Shown here: positions 44,976-54,160 of the stretch, piece by piece
How positions within the stretch are numbered: position 1 is the first letter of the stretch
How the letters are laid out: each line of letters opens with the position of its first letter
The notes under the pieces: generated by a model
What the model was told of the DNA's origin: nothing
Databases searched by the model: none
The model's input: the letters and a program-made list of their open reading frames with translations, nothing else
Position numbers and translations under genes: made by a program
Origin: Kribbella antiqua
Lineage (GTDB): Bacteria; Actinomycetota; Actinomycetes; Propionibacteriales; Kribbellaceae
DNA length: 64,000 nt
Assembly (NCBI RefSeq): GCF_004345665.1
Contig: NZ_SLWR01000003.1
Span: 248,001-312,000, forward strand
Direction of reading: 5' to 3'

Positions 44976-45155
44976 ACGCACCGACCCGGGCACTCTACGC
45001 ACGACTGTCCGACGTTTGGAATAGTTCGTAACCGTTTGAATTCGTCCGATGACTGCATGCTGGTCGAAAGGCGGCCGTCTCCGTGACCAGATCGGTCCGC
45101 CCCCGGCCCCGATCATGCCTTTCCGGTACGGCGCTCCGCCGCCAGCATTGAGCAC

Positions 45156-45755
45156 ATGAGCCGAACCGCACTTCTCGTCGTCGACGTCCAGGAATCCTTC
45201 CGGGTCCGCCCGAACTGGAAGGCCGTGAACCACCCCGACATCGCTTCACGTGTCGACCGTTTGGTCCAGGCCGCCCGGGCGAAGGGTGACCTGGTCGTCT
45301 GGGTGCTGCACACCGAGCCGGGCACTGGCGGTGCCTTCGATCCGGTGAATGGTCACGTCCGCTTCATCGAGGGACTCGAACCGGCCGACGGCGAGCCGGT
45401 GCTGACCAAGACGTCCCACAATGCCTTTACCACAACGAATCTGCAGCAGCTGCTGACTCAGCACGGAATCAGCGAGGTCGTTGTCAGCGGCATCCGCACC
45501 GAGCAGTGCTGCGAGACCACGACCAGGGTCGCCTCGGACTTCGGGTACGACGTCGTGTTCGTCACCGAGGCGACCGCGACGACCCCGCTGCCGCACTGGA
45601 CGATGCCCGCGGACGCGACCCTCGAGGAGATCCTGGCCGACCCGCGGACGCTGTCGCCGGAGCTCGTCACCGAGCGGACCGAGTACGCGCTGGCCGGCCG
45701 GTTCGCCACCATCCGGACCCTCGACGAACAAGCCGGCGTACTCGTGTCATCCTGA
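45156..45755 (+). CDS. Isochorismatase-family cysteine hydrolase
   Basis: 199 aa. Active-site Asp D10 (LLVVDVQESF), a catalytic Lys in VLTKTSHNAF near 85 and nucleophile C118 (with a second Cys at 119) in SGIRTEQCCETTTR. Members hydrolyse amides or vinyl ethers (nicotinamidase-like, isochorismatase-like). ATG start; divergent from the epimerase gene. Seven bp before a DJ-1/AraC regulator gene, probably its regulator-regulated partner. Confidence 0.88.
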   Translation: MSRTALLVVDVQESFRVRPNWKAVNHPDIASRVDRLVQAARAKGDLVVWVLHTEPGTGGAFDPVNGHVRFIEGLEPADGEPVLTKTSHNAFTTTNLQQLLTQHGISEVVVSGIRTEQCCETTTRVASDFGYDVVFVTEATATTPLPHWTMPADATLEEILADPRTLSPELVTERTEYALAGRFATIRTLDEQAGVLVSS

Positions 45756-45762
45756 CCGGATC

Positions 45763-46689
45763 ATGCCTACCGACGTCGTGTTCCTGCTGGTGCCGAAACT
45801 GCACCTGCTGGATCTGGCCGGGCCGGCGCAGGTCTTCGCGACCGCGAATGACTTCGGATACGGCTATCGGCTGAGCTATGTGGCCGAGGTCGAGGAGATC
45901 GTCACCGCGCAGGGTGTGCCGGTGAAGGCGCAGCTGGAGTGGCCCGACCTCGGCCCGGATGACCTGATCGTCGTACCGGGCTGGAGGTCGCCGCGATTGT
46001 CGCCCGTGCCGCCGATCGGGCCGGAGACCAAGCAGCGGTTGCGGAGTCACCATGCGGGTGGCGGCACGGTGGCGAGCGTGTGTTCCGGGGCGGACGCGCT
46101 CGGGGCGGCCGGGTTGCTCGACGGGCGGCGGTACACGACGCACCACGATCTGACCGATGAGCTGGCCGCGCGGTATCCGAATGGGACGATCGTGCGGGAC
46201 GTCCTGTACGTCGTCGACGATCGCGTGATCACCTCAGCCGGGATCGCGAGCGGGATAGATCTCGCGCTGCATCTGGTCGCCATCGAGCGTGGCGCCGAGG
46301 CGGCGGCCCGGGTCGCGCGGGAGATGGTGGTGTACGCGCGACGCAACGGCGACGAACTGCAGGAGAGCGTGATGCTCCGGCACCGCGGTCACCTCAGCGA
46401 CCTGGCCCATCGGGTGCAGGACGTCATCGATGCCCGCTATGCGCAACGCCTGCCGCTCACCGAGCTGGCGGCCGAGATCGGTGTCAGCGAACGCACCCTG
46501 ACCCGCATCTTCACGAACGCCACCGGCCTCACCCCACTCCGCTACCAGCAACTGCTCCGCCTCGAACGCGCCGAACACCTCATCGGCCACGGCGCCACCG
46601 TCGAATCCGCAGCCCGCGCCGTCGGCTTCGAAGACCCCCGCATGCTCCGCCGGCTCCGCTCCCGCGCGACGGAACCCGTCGCGGGGTAG
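45763..46689 (+). CDS. GlxA-like regulator (DJ-1/PfpI plus AraC HTH)
   Basis: 308 aa: DJ-1/PfpI-type domain to about residue 190 with nucleophile-elbow C107 (VASVCSGADALGAAGLL), then an AraC double HTH (RLPLTELAAEIGVSERTLTRIF; VESAARAVGFEDPRMLRRL) at about 235-300. Such regulators sense small amines or aldehydes and activate catabolic genes. Positioned to control the adjoining hydrolase gene. ATG chosen at the family start. Confidence 0.88.
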   Translation: MPTDVVFLLVPKLHLLDLAGPAQVFATANDFGYGYRLSYVAEVEEIVTAQGVPVKAQLEWPDLGPDDLIVVPGWRSPRLSPVPPIGPETKQRLRSHHAGGGTVASVCSGADALGAAGLLDGRRYTTHHDLTDELAARYPNGTIVRDVLYVVDDRVITSAGIASGIDLALHLVAIERGAEAAARVAREMVVYARRNGDELQESVMLRHRGHLSDLAHRVQDVIDARYAQRLPLTELAAEIGVSERTLTRIFTNATGLTPLRYQQLLRLERAEHLIGHGATVESAARAVGFEDPRMLRRLRSRATEPVAG

Positions 46690-46696
46690 GCCTAGG

Positions 46697-47386
46697 TCAC
46701 CGTCTGAGCGACGCCCGGGCGAGTACCTCCGGACGCATGTAGGGCCGCGGTGGAGTCGGGGTGTGGTGGAAGCGGACGAGTTCGGCGACAGGGATGGTTG
46801 CCTCGCCGAGATACGTCGATCGGTGCGCGGCGACCCAGTCGACCAGAGCCGCCGGCTTGGCGATGTCGGTGGTGAAGTGGATCAGGTTCAGGTACCAGAT
46901 GTCGCGGCGGCCGTCAGGCAACTCGTGCCACGCGTCGGGACCGAGCTCGGCGGCGAGGCGGTCCATGAACAGATCGGCCTGCGAGTCGAGCGGTACGGCG
47001 CAAGCCATCACAGTGCCGGGCGTGAGGGTCAGTCCGGCCACCCGGATCCGGGCCGGGCCGGCCGCGGTGGCCGCTCGGCGTAGGGCTGACTGGTAGCGCT
47101 GGATCGCGGGGTCCGAGGGACCGACGTGTGCGCGGTAGGTCTCCAGCGCTCGCACGGTGAGGTGGGCGGAGCCCGCTTGCCCGGTGTGCCAGTGGCCGGT
47201 GCCTGCGAGCTCTGCCGCTTCCGCGGTCACAGCGTCGAGACGGTGGCTGAGGTCGCTGTCCGGCGGAGGACGCAGTACGACGCTGACGGGCCAGCGGCCG
47301 CCCTCGCGTGGGGGTTCGTCGCGCTGGTGGTCTCCGCTCGCGATGAGTGGTGCGGCGGCGTTGAAGAGCTGGTCGAACTTGCTCAT
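46697..47386 (-). CDS. 2H-phosphoesterase-like protein
   Basis: 229 aa with two HxT/S motifs, H75-L-T77 (HLTVRALETY) and H170-F-T172 (LIHFTTD), spaced about 95 residues apart as in 2H phosphoesterases (LigT/2'-5' RNA ligase superfamily). They cleave cyclic phosphates in RNA ends or nucleotides. The rest is not closely recognised. Divergent from the LLM gene, so its regulation may be shared. Confidence 0.72.
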   Translation of the reverse strand: MSKFDQLFNAAAPLIASGDHQRDEPPREGGRWPVSVVLRPPPDSDLSHRLDAVTAEAAELAGTGHWHTGQAGSAHLTVRALETYRAHVGPSDPAIQRYQSALRRAATAAGPARIRVAGLTLTPGTVMACAVPLDSQADLFMDRLAAELGPDAWHELPDGRRDIWYLNLIHFTTDIAKPAALVDWVAAHRSTYLGEATIPVAELVRFHHTPTPPRPYMRPEVLARASLRR

Positions 47387-47511
47387 GGTCCTCCCGGGGT
47401 ACAGGGCGTACGACGTACGACGGGATTCAGAAGTTCGAGTGGTCTGATTGAGAACGAATTCAGTAGCCAGAGTGATGGACCGTGACAGGTGCGGCCGGAA
47501 AGGATGGCAGC

Positions 47512-48474
47512 ATGACTACACGTTTCGGGATTTTCGTTCCGCAGGGCTGGAAGATGGATCTGGCGGAGATCGCCGATCCGGTGGAGCAGTGGGAGGCGAT
47601 GACCGCCGTCGCCAAGCGGGCCGACGACCAGTCCTGGGACTCGATCTGGCTGTTCGACCACTTCCACACCGTGCCGGAGCCCAGTGACAACACCACCTTC
47701 GAGTGCTGGTCCGCGACCGCCGCGCTGGCGCGTGACACCGAGCGAGTGAACATCGGCCAGATGGTCGGCTGCAACGGCTACCGGAACCCCTCGCTCTACG
47801 CGAAGATCGCGTCCACCGTCGACGTCGCCAGCCACGGCCGCCTGTACGCCGGGATCGGCGCCGGCTGGTACGAGCACGAGTGGAAGGCGTACGGCTACGA
47901 CTGGACCGAGGTGCCGGAGCGGATGGCGGCCTTCCGCGAGGCGACCGAGATCATCGTGAAGATGTGGACCGAGGACAAGCCGGTCTACAACGGCAAGTAC
48001 TACTCGATCGACGCGCCGATCAACGAGCCGAAGGGTGTGCGCAAGCCGCACCCGAGCCTGTGGATCGGCGGCGGCGGTCCGAAGGTGACGCTGAAGCTGG
48101 TCGCGCAGTACGGCGACGCGGCCAACATCGGCGGCGGCAACCCCGAGGTGATCAAGGAGAAGCTGGCGATCCTGCGCGGGCACTGCGACAAGGTCGGCCG
48201 CGACTACGACGAGATCATCAAGTCGACCAACTTCAACGTGTTCCCGATCGACAAGGGTGACGACCCGCAGCGCGCGACCGAGAAGGCGCTCGGCCCGATG
48301 AACCGGGAGAAGTTCGACCGCGACAACTTCATCGCCACCGAGGACGAGATCGCCAACAAGGTCGAAGCCGCCCTCGAGGCCGGCGCCGACTACGTCATCT
48401 TCTACGTCCCCGGCGTCGCCTACGACCTCGACCTGGTAGACCGCGTAGAGCAGGTAGCCAAGCGCTTCGCCTGA
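47512..48474 (+). CDS. LLM-class F420-dependent oxidoreductase
   Basis: 320 aa of the bacterial-luciferase-like fold: FGIFVPQGWKMDL start, GRLYAGIGAGWYEHEWKAYGY near 110, and PLWIGGGGPKVTLKLVAQYGD-like (PSLWIGGGGPK) segment near 180. Typical of actinomycete F420-type reductases. ATG chosen for AAGGAT before it; an upstream in-frame GTG adds ten unlike-family residues. Followed directly by a palindromic repeat element. Confidence 0.9.
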   Translation: MTTRFGIFVPQGWKMDLAEIADPVEQWEAMTAVAKRADDQSWDSIWLFDHFHTVPEPSDNTTFECWSATAALARDTERVNIGQMVGCNGYRNPSLYAKIASTVDVASHGRLYAGIGAGWYEHEWKAYGYDWTEVPERMAAFREATEIIVKMWTEDKPVYNGKYYSIDAPINEPKGVRKPHPSLWIGGGGPKVTLKLVAQYGDAANIGGGNPEVIKEKLAILRGHCDKVGRDYDEIIKSTNFNVFPIDKGDDPQRATEKALGPMNREKFDRDNFIATEDEIANKVEAALEAGADYVIFYVPGVAYDLDLVDRVEQVAKRFA

Positions 48475-48499
48475 CCATCCCGGCACCGGCGCGACCCCG

Positions 48500-48587
48500 T
48501 TTGGTGGGTTCACCCAGCAGATGAGGGGTTCCCCGTCCGCATACGGGCGGGGAACCCCTCATTTGGCTGGTGGACCCATCAAATGAG
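48500..48587. repeat. Palindromic repeat element, copy A
   Basis: Nested palindrome of about 88 bp: perfect 15-bp inner stem ATGAGGGGTTCCCCG (48521-48535) with CGGGGAACCCCTCAT (48548-48562) around 12 bases TCCGCATACGGG, flanked by outer arms TTTGGTGGGTTCACCC and GGTGGACCCATCAAA that also pair. A closely related element lies at 60468-60560. Confidence 0.9.
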
Positions 48588-48708
48588 GGTGACCAGAATC
48601 GGTCATGGCGGGTGTACGTCAGGGGGAGTGGTGGACCGGGGCCATCGGCAACTGTAAGGCTCCCGAGGATGGCCTCGCGTGGGTCGGGGCATCGGGAGGT
48701 TTCCCCCT

Positions 48709-51700
48709 GTGACTACCCGATCGTCACGGTTCACGACGAGCCTGATCGCGACGGTGGTCGCCAGTTCCCTGCTGCTGGCGACCACCGTCGCACACGCCAC
48801 CACCCCGGCCGGCGCCACCACCTCGGCCGATGGCGCCGGCGCCGGCAGTGCCGGGCAGCCGACGCCGGGCGCGAGTACGCACCGGATCACCCTGGTCACC
48901 GGCGACATCGCCGAGCTGACCACCAGCTCCAACGGCCAGACCTCGGCCCGGCTGACCAGCGACGAGCCCTACTACGTCGGCAGCTTCGACGGCGATCTCA
49001 GCCTGGTCCCGGCTGCCGCCTACCCGTTGCTGTCCGAGGGCCGCCTCGACAACCGGCTCTTCAATCTGACCGACCTCGTTGCGCAGGGGTACGACGACGC
49101 GAGCAGCGACCGGCTGCCTCTCCTCCTCTCCGCGCCGTCGACCCTGCGCAACGCCCCCTCAACCCCGCAGGCCGCGACCCTCCGCCGTACTCTCCCCAGC
49201 GTCGGCAGTACGGCGGTCACCGTGCAGAAGGCCGACGCGAAGACCTTCTGGGACAGCATCAGCGGTCCGAAGACCTTCAAAAGCACAAGCGTCAACAAGA
49301 TCTGGCTCGACGGCCGCACTCACGCGACCCTCGACCAGTCCACGAAACAGATCGGTGCCCAGACCGCCTGGCAGGCAGGGTACGACGGCAAGGGCGTGAA
49401 GGTCGCCGTCCTCGACACCGGGTACGACGCCAACCACCCGGACCTCGCCAAGCAGGTCGCAGCGTCCGAGAGCTTCATCCCCGACGAAGCCGTCCAGGAC
49501 CTGCACGGCCACGGCACTCACACCGCGTCGATCGTCGCCGGTCTCGGTACGGCGTCCGCCGGCAAGCGCAAGGGTGTCGCTCCCGGCGCCGAACTGCTGA
49601 TCGGCAAGGTGCTCGACAACAGCGGCGGCGGCTTCGACTCCGAGGCGATCGCCGGCATGGAGTGGGCCGTCCAGCAGGGCGCCAAGGTGATCAGCATGAG
49701 CCTGGGCGGCTGGCCGTCCGACGGCACCGACCCGATGAGCGAAGCGGTCAACCAGCTCTCCAAGTCCAGCGGCGCCCTGTTCGTCATCGCCGCCGGCAAC
49801 TCCGGCGCCGAGGAAACCGTTGGTTCTCCCGGTACGGCGGCCGAGGCGCTGACGGTCGGTGCGGTCGACCGCGACGACGAGCTGGCGTCGTTCTCCAGCC
49901 GCGGCCCACGTCTCGGCGACGGCGCGATGAAGCCCGAGGTGACCGCGCCGGGTGTCGAGATTGCCGCCGCCCGCGCAGCCGGGACCGAGCAGGGCCACGT
50001 GCTCGGCCAGTACTACACAGCGATGAGCGGCACGTCGATGGCGACCCCGCACGTCGCCGGCGCCGCCGCGATCCTGGCCCAGCGCCACCCGGACTGGACC
50101 GGCCAGCAACTGAAGGCCGCTCTGGCCGCGACCGCCGTACCGGCCAAGGATGCGACCCCGAATGAGCAAGGCCTCGGCCGGATCGACATCCCGAAGGCGC
50201 TCGACCCGAAGGTTCTGCCGGACACCGCGAACCTGTTCTTCGGCGATGTCTCCTGGACCGGCACCGCCCCCGCGCCGGTCACCCGCAAGGTTGCCTACCG
50301 CAACAACTCCACCAAGCCGCTCACCCTCAACCTGTCCATCGCAGCTCAGTCACCCGGCAAGATCGCAGCCGCTTTGACCGTCAGCCCGGCGAAGGTGACG
50401 ATCCCAGCCGGCGGTACGGCGTCCGCGACCGTCACCCTCGACCTGGCTAAGACCCAGCCGGCCAAGTACTCCGGCGTCCTCACCGCCCGCAGCGGCAACC
50501 AGTCGTACCGGACCGGTCTCGGCTTTGCGGCCGGCGGCCGGCTGAACCAGGTGACCGTGAAGGCGATCGGCCGCGATGGTCAGCCGGCCACGACCAAGGG
50601 CGGTTCGAGCGGCGTTCAACTGTGGAACCAGGACACCGGTGACGTCACTGCGGTCGCCTTCGACCAGACCGGCAGCCAGACCCTCGAGGTGCCGACCGGG
50701 CGCTACAGCGTGATGGCGTACGCGATGGGTGGCGACGAAGCCAACTGGACGAACTCGATCACCTTGCTCGGTGATCCGGACGAGTGGATCGACAGCGACC
50801 GCACCTTCACCTTCGACGCCCGCAAGGCGAACAAGGTCACGGTGAAGACCCCGCAGCCTGCCGATGCGGAGAGCGTCGGCATCGCGTGGCACCGCAAGGT
50901 CGGCGACCGCGACGCGGTGTCCGGCTGGTTCTACCACGGCGACCGGGTTGCCAACGGCGTCTATGTGCAGGACTTCGGAAAGGTTGCCAACGGCACTTTC
51001 CAGGTCGTGCAGCGCTGGGATCTCGCGCAGCCCAAGCTGACTGTCGACGTCGCCGGCGTGGGCAGCAGCTTCCGCCTGCCGACGCCGTACGGAGCGTCGT
51101 ACCGGACCGACTACGTCGGGAACGACACGCTGCCGCTCTACAACGGCGGTGACGGTACGGCGGCTCAGCTGGCCGGGGCCAAGGACAAGGTGGCGCTGGT
51201 CCGCTGGGTGTCCTTGAGCCAGACCACCAAGCAGGTCAAGGCGGCCAAGGATGCCGGGGCCAAAGCTGTCTTCATGTACAACGAGAAGCCCGGGTTCTGG
51301 TCGACCGGCTCCGAGCAGGGCATCCCGTTCTACCTTCTGCGTGCCGAGCAGGGGAAGCAGTTGCTCGACCTGCTGGCCAAGGGGCCGGTGTCGCTGCAGC
51401 TCAGCGGAGTACGGGACAGCACTTACCGCTACGACGTGGCTGTCGGTCCGTCTGTGGTGAAGGGCGCGCTCACGTATGACGTAGCGCGGATGCGACCGGC
51501 GGTTGTCACCACGGACTACCAGCGCAACGACGCGTGGTACCTGCACACCGACCAGCGGATCGCTCATCTGCCCGGGCTGTCGACCGGACTGACTGCCAGC
51601 CGCAATGTCAACGGTCCGGTCACGCGCACGGACTACCTGGTCAGCGACCTTAACGGCGTCTCCTGGGACGAGAAGACCGCGGCAGGGGAGTGGAACGAGT

Positions 51701-52407
51701 CCGGCTACGAGTACACGACCTCCCGGACCTACCGCGCAGGCGAGAAGGTGACCCGCGGCTGGTGGGAGTCGCTGATGCGTCCGGCGACCCCGGACAACGC
51801 CGTCGGCAACGAGACGCAGGGGCTGCCGGCCGCTCGGTTCGAGAACGCGCTGCGGATCGCGATTCCACAGTACGTGAGTGGTGACGGCGTCGTCTACGGC
51901 TGGGGTGACCGCGGCGACGTGACGAGCATGAAGCTGAGCAGCAACGGTGTGGAGCTCGGCAGCAAGAACTGGTCCGTCGCGCAGTTCGCCGTACCGGCTC
52001 AGGCTGCCTGGTACGACCTGACGCTGGAACAGAAGCGTGGTCCGAAGAGCTGGAAGGCCACCTCGACCGTGACCCACACCGAGTGGCACTTCCTGTCCAA
52101 GCCGGCGCGCGGGCGGTCCGTGCTCCCGCTGGTCCAGGTCGACTACACGCTGGCCGACGGCTGGCTCCAGCTCAAGCCCGGGTACCAGCCGGGTGCCCGT
52201 GGGCTGGGCGTCTTCCGCACAACAGCGGAGATCTCGTACGACGGTACGACGTGGCAGCGGCTCCAGCTCACGCCAGGGTCAGTGAGGGCGGCGCGAATTC
52301 CTGCTGCTCCGGCTGGGGCGTCGTACGCGAGCATTCGGGTGACGGCGACGGATCTGGTTGGAAACAAGATCAGCCAGACCATCGAGCGGGCCTGGGCCAC
52401 CAAATGA
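48709..52407 (+). CDS. Secreted S8 family serine peptidase (subtilase)
   Basis: 1232-aa secreted subtilisin-like protease. Signal peptide at about residues 8-32, propeptide-like region to about 210, catalytic domain with D236 (VAVLDTGYD), H271 (GHGTHTASIVAG), oxyanion N364 (AAGNSG) and S443 (GTSMATPHVAGAAA). A long C-terminal part (from about 500) has Ig-like, PA-like (KVALVRWVSL ... AGAKAVFMYNE) and beta-rich repeats. GTG start chosen for GGGAGGT eight bases before it; the ORF also reads ten codons upstream. Probably nutrient scavenging. Confidence 0.95.
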   Translation: MTTRSSRFTTSLIATVVASSLLLATTVAHATTPAGATTSADGAGAGSAGQPTPGASTHRITLVTGDIAELTTSSNGQTSARLTSDEPYYVGSFDGDLSLVPAAAYPLLSEGRLDNRLFNLTDLVAQGYDDASSDRLPLLLSAPSTLRNAPSTPQAATLRRTLPSVGSTAVTVQKADAKTFWDSISGPKTFKSTSVNKIWLDGRTHATLDQSTKQIGAQTAWQAGYDGKGVKVAVLDTGYDANHPDLAKQVAASESFIPDEAVQDLHGHGTHTASIVAGLGTASAGKRKGVAPGAELLIGKVLDNSGGGFDSEAIAGMEWAVQQGAKVISMSLGGWPSDGTDPMSEAVNQLSKSSGALFVIAAGNSGAEETVGSPGTAAEALTVGAVDRDDELASFSSRGPRLGDGAMKPEVTAPGVEIAAARAAGTEQGHVLGQYYTAMSGTSMATPHVAGAAAILAQRHPDWTGQQLKAALAATAVPAKDATPNEQGLGRIDIPKALDPKVLPDTANLFFGDVSWTGTAPAPVTRKVAYRNNSTKPLTLNLSIAAQSPGKIAAALTVSPAKVTIPAGGTASATVTLDLAKTQPAKYSGVLTARSGNQSYRTGLGFAAGGRLNQVTVKAIGRDGQPATTKGGSSGVQLWNQDTGDVTAVAFDQTGSQTLEVPTGRYSVMAYAMGGDEANWTNSITLLGDPDEWIDSDRTFTFDARKANKVTVKTPQPADAESVGIAWHRKVGDRDAVSGWFYHGDRVANGVYVQDFGKVANGTFQVVQRWDLAQPKLTVDVAGVGSSFRLPTPYGASYRTDYVGNDTLPLYNGGDGTAAQLAGAKDKVALVRWVSLSQTTKQVKAAKDAGAKAVFMYNEKPGFWSTGSEQGIPFYLLRAEQGKQLLDLLAKGPVSLQLSGVRDSTYRYDVAVGPSVVKGALTYDVARMRPAVVTTDYQRNDAWYLHTDQRIAHLPGLSTGLTASRNVNGPVTRTDYLVSDLNGVSWDEKTAAGEWNESGYEYTTSRTYRAGEKVTRGWWESLMRPATPDNAVGNETQGLPAARFENALRIAIPQYVSGDGVVYGWGDRGDVTSMKLSSNGVELGSKNWSVAQFAVPAQAAWYDLTLEQKRGPKSWKATSTVTHTEWHFLSKPARGRSVLPLVQVDYTLADGWLQLKPGYQPGARGLGVFRTTAEISYDGTTWQRLQLTPGSVRAARIPAAPAGASYASIRVTATDLVGNKISQTIERAWATK

Positions 52408-52408
52408 A

Positions 52409-52436
52409 ATGAACGTTGCTGTGCTGGATGAACGTT
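52409..52436. repeat. ATGAACGTT direct repeat
   Basis: ATGAACGTT at 52409-52417 recurs at 52428-52436, 19 bp apart, directly after the protease stop. Confidence 0.6.
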
Positions 52437-52487
52437 AAAAATGGGGCGACGCCACGAAGCCGGGGGGATGTGCTCCGTGGCGTCGCC
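52437..52487 (-). terminator. Terminator of the lytic transglycosylase gene
   Basis: GGCGACGCCACG (52445-52456) pairs perfectly with CGTGGCGTCGCC (52476-52487); read on the minus strand it is followed by CCATTTTT. It lies between two converging genes. Confidence 0.8.
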
Positions 52488-52536
52488 AGGGGCGCGCCAA
52501 GGGAGGGGTGGGGGCAGGCGCGCCGGTCTGTGGAAA

Positions 52537-53898
52537 TCAGCTCCCGAGGATGCCTCCACCGAGAACACCGAGCAGCCCGAGCGCGGACAGCAGGTTCCGG
52601 ATCACCTGGTCGACGGCCTTCGTGCCGCCGGTCTGGTACGCCGTCACGCACTTCTGCAGCTGGTCCTGCGTCGGCTTGGTGATGGTCACCTTCGCCAGCT
52701 CCGACTGACAGTACGTCGTGGCCGTCTTCAGCTCGGTCAGAGTGCTGCCGACCGTACCGACGATGAGGCCGGCCGTGGTCTGCAGCTTGGCCACCGGGTC
52801 GGCGGTCGGAGTGGTCGTCGTCGGTGGCTTGGGAGTCGACGTGGTCGGGTCGTTCGTCGACGGGTCGCTGGTGCCCGGCTTGTTCGTCGTCGGCTTGCTC
52901 GACGGCGGTGTCTTGGTCGGGCTGCTCGACGGCTTGCCGCTGCTCTGCTCTGTCGTCGACTGCGTCGGCTTCGCCGCACCCGGGTAGGTCGGCTGGTCCA
53001 CCGCCTGCGGCAGGTTGTTGTCGGCCGGGGCGTCGATGGTCGGGTCGCCGACCTGATCGCCGGGCCGGTCGACGCCGTCGCCGGTGGTCCCGTTGCCGAC
53101 AGCGATCCAGCTGCCGCCCGCGTACGCCCTGGCGATGCTCAGCACCAGGTCGGCGTACTGCTGGGAGTGGTTGTAGCGCAGCACGGCCGCGTTGAGGTCG
53201 CTCGCCTTGGACAGGTTGGTCTTGCCCGAGCACAGGTACACCGCGGTCGACATGGCCGCGTCGTCGATGTCCTGCGGGTTCCGCACGCCGTCGCCATCGC
53301 CGTCCACGCCCATCGCCCGCCAGGTGCCGGGGATGAACTGCATCGGGCCGACCGCGCGGTCGAACGCGCCATCACCGTCGAACGCACCCGCGTCCGTGTC
53401 GGTGATCCGCGCCGTGTTCACGCCGTCCAGTCGCGGGCCGAAGATGCCCGGTACCGCGACGCCCTGGGAGTTGAGCGAGTTACCGCCGAAGCGGCCGTGG
53501 TTCGACTCGACGCGGCCGATCGCGGCCACCAGCGTCCACGGCAGGTTGCACGCCGGGTCGACCTGCGCCATCACCTGCTGAGCCCGTGAGTACGCCTTCA
53601 GAGCCGCGGTCGGAATGCCGTTGCGGGACAGGCCGGAGACCACCTGGGTCGGCTGCTCGCCCGGATCGACGCCGTGGCCGACCACACCGGGCACCGGCAC
53701 GTTGGCCGGCTCCGCGATCGGCTGCTTCGGCACGACGACCGGGTCCCTGCCGGACAGACCCTGCTCCAGCGATGCCGTGGCGACCGCCGGATCATCCGTG
53801 GCACTGACGGTGAATGCGCTCGCGAACAACGCCAGCGGGATGAGCGGCGCCACCTGACGCCACCCGCTACCCGTGGCGCGGCGCTTGCCCTTCGCCAT
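52537..53898 (-). CDS. Secreted lytic murein transglycosylase (SLT/MltB type)
   Basis: 453 aa. N-terminal signal/anchor hydrophobic segment near residues 18-33, MltB-like domain with catalytic E131 (AIGRVESNHG), FGGNSLNSQGV, DGDGVRNPQDIDDAAMSTAVYLC; a DGDGDG calcium-type loop is visible near 205. Then a long Pro/Thr/Ser linker and a helical tail ending LLGVLGGGILGS. Cleaves peptidoglycan glycan strands. The ATG has GGAGGGG seven bases upstream and replaces a longer 5' extension. Confidence 0.9.
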   Translation of the reverse strand: MAKGKRRATGSGWRQVAPLIPLALFASAFTVSATDDPAVATASLEQGLSGRDPVVVPKQPIAEPANVPVPGVVGHGVDPGEQPTQVVSGLSRNGIPTAALKAYSRAQQVMAQVDPACNLPWTLVAAIGRVESNHGRFGGNSLNSQGVAVPGIFGPRLDGVNTARITDTDAGAFDGDGAFDRAVGPMQFIPGTWRAMGVDGDGDGVRNPQDIDDAAMSTAVYLCSGKTNLSKASDLNAAVLRYNHSQQYADLVLSIARAYAGGSWIAVGNGTTGDGVDRPGDQVGDPTIDAPADNNLPQAVDQPTYPGAAKPTQSTTEQSSGKPSSSPTKTPPSSKPTTNKPGTSDPSTNDPTTSTPKPPTTTTPTADPVAKLQTTAGLIVGTVGSTLTELKTATTYCQSELAKVTITKPTQDQLQKCVTAYQTGGTKAVDQVIRNLLSALGLLGVLGGGILGS

Positions 53899-54160
53899 CG
53901 ATGATCCCCTCCGTGACTCATCGACCTGCCCAGCCCCACGCTGCGGACACGTCATTGCGTCTTGTCGGTCGCCGTCGTCATTGGTCTAACGCCCGCCCCG
54001 TGCGTGGGTTACGCGCCGGACGAGACCGTGTACGAGCGGTCACCGGGTACCCATACTGGCCCGTAACTTCACACAAGTGAAGCCCCCGGCGGGCCGAGTC
54101 GAGGGCAATTGGTGCTGCCCGCCCATCTGGCCCGCTGGTCTGTCGGGGAGAATGGCGGCC
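53899..54160. promoter_or_regulatory. Divergent promoter region before hemL with a palindrome
   Basis: 262-bp intergenic region. It contains CTTCAC-ACAA-GTGAAG at 54067-54082, a perfect 6-bp-arm inverted repeat 78 bp before the hemL start. Its half-sites are in the opposite order to a Rex site, so another regulator is implied. Confidence 0.55.

Noticed and set aside
54067..54082. Rex operator upstream of hemL
   Set aside because: Half-sites are in reversed order (TTCAC...GTGAA), unlike the Rex consensus.
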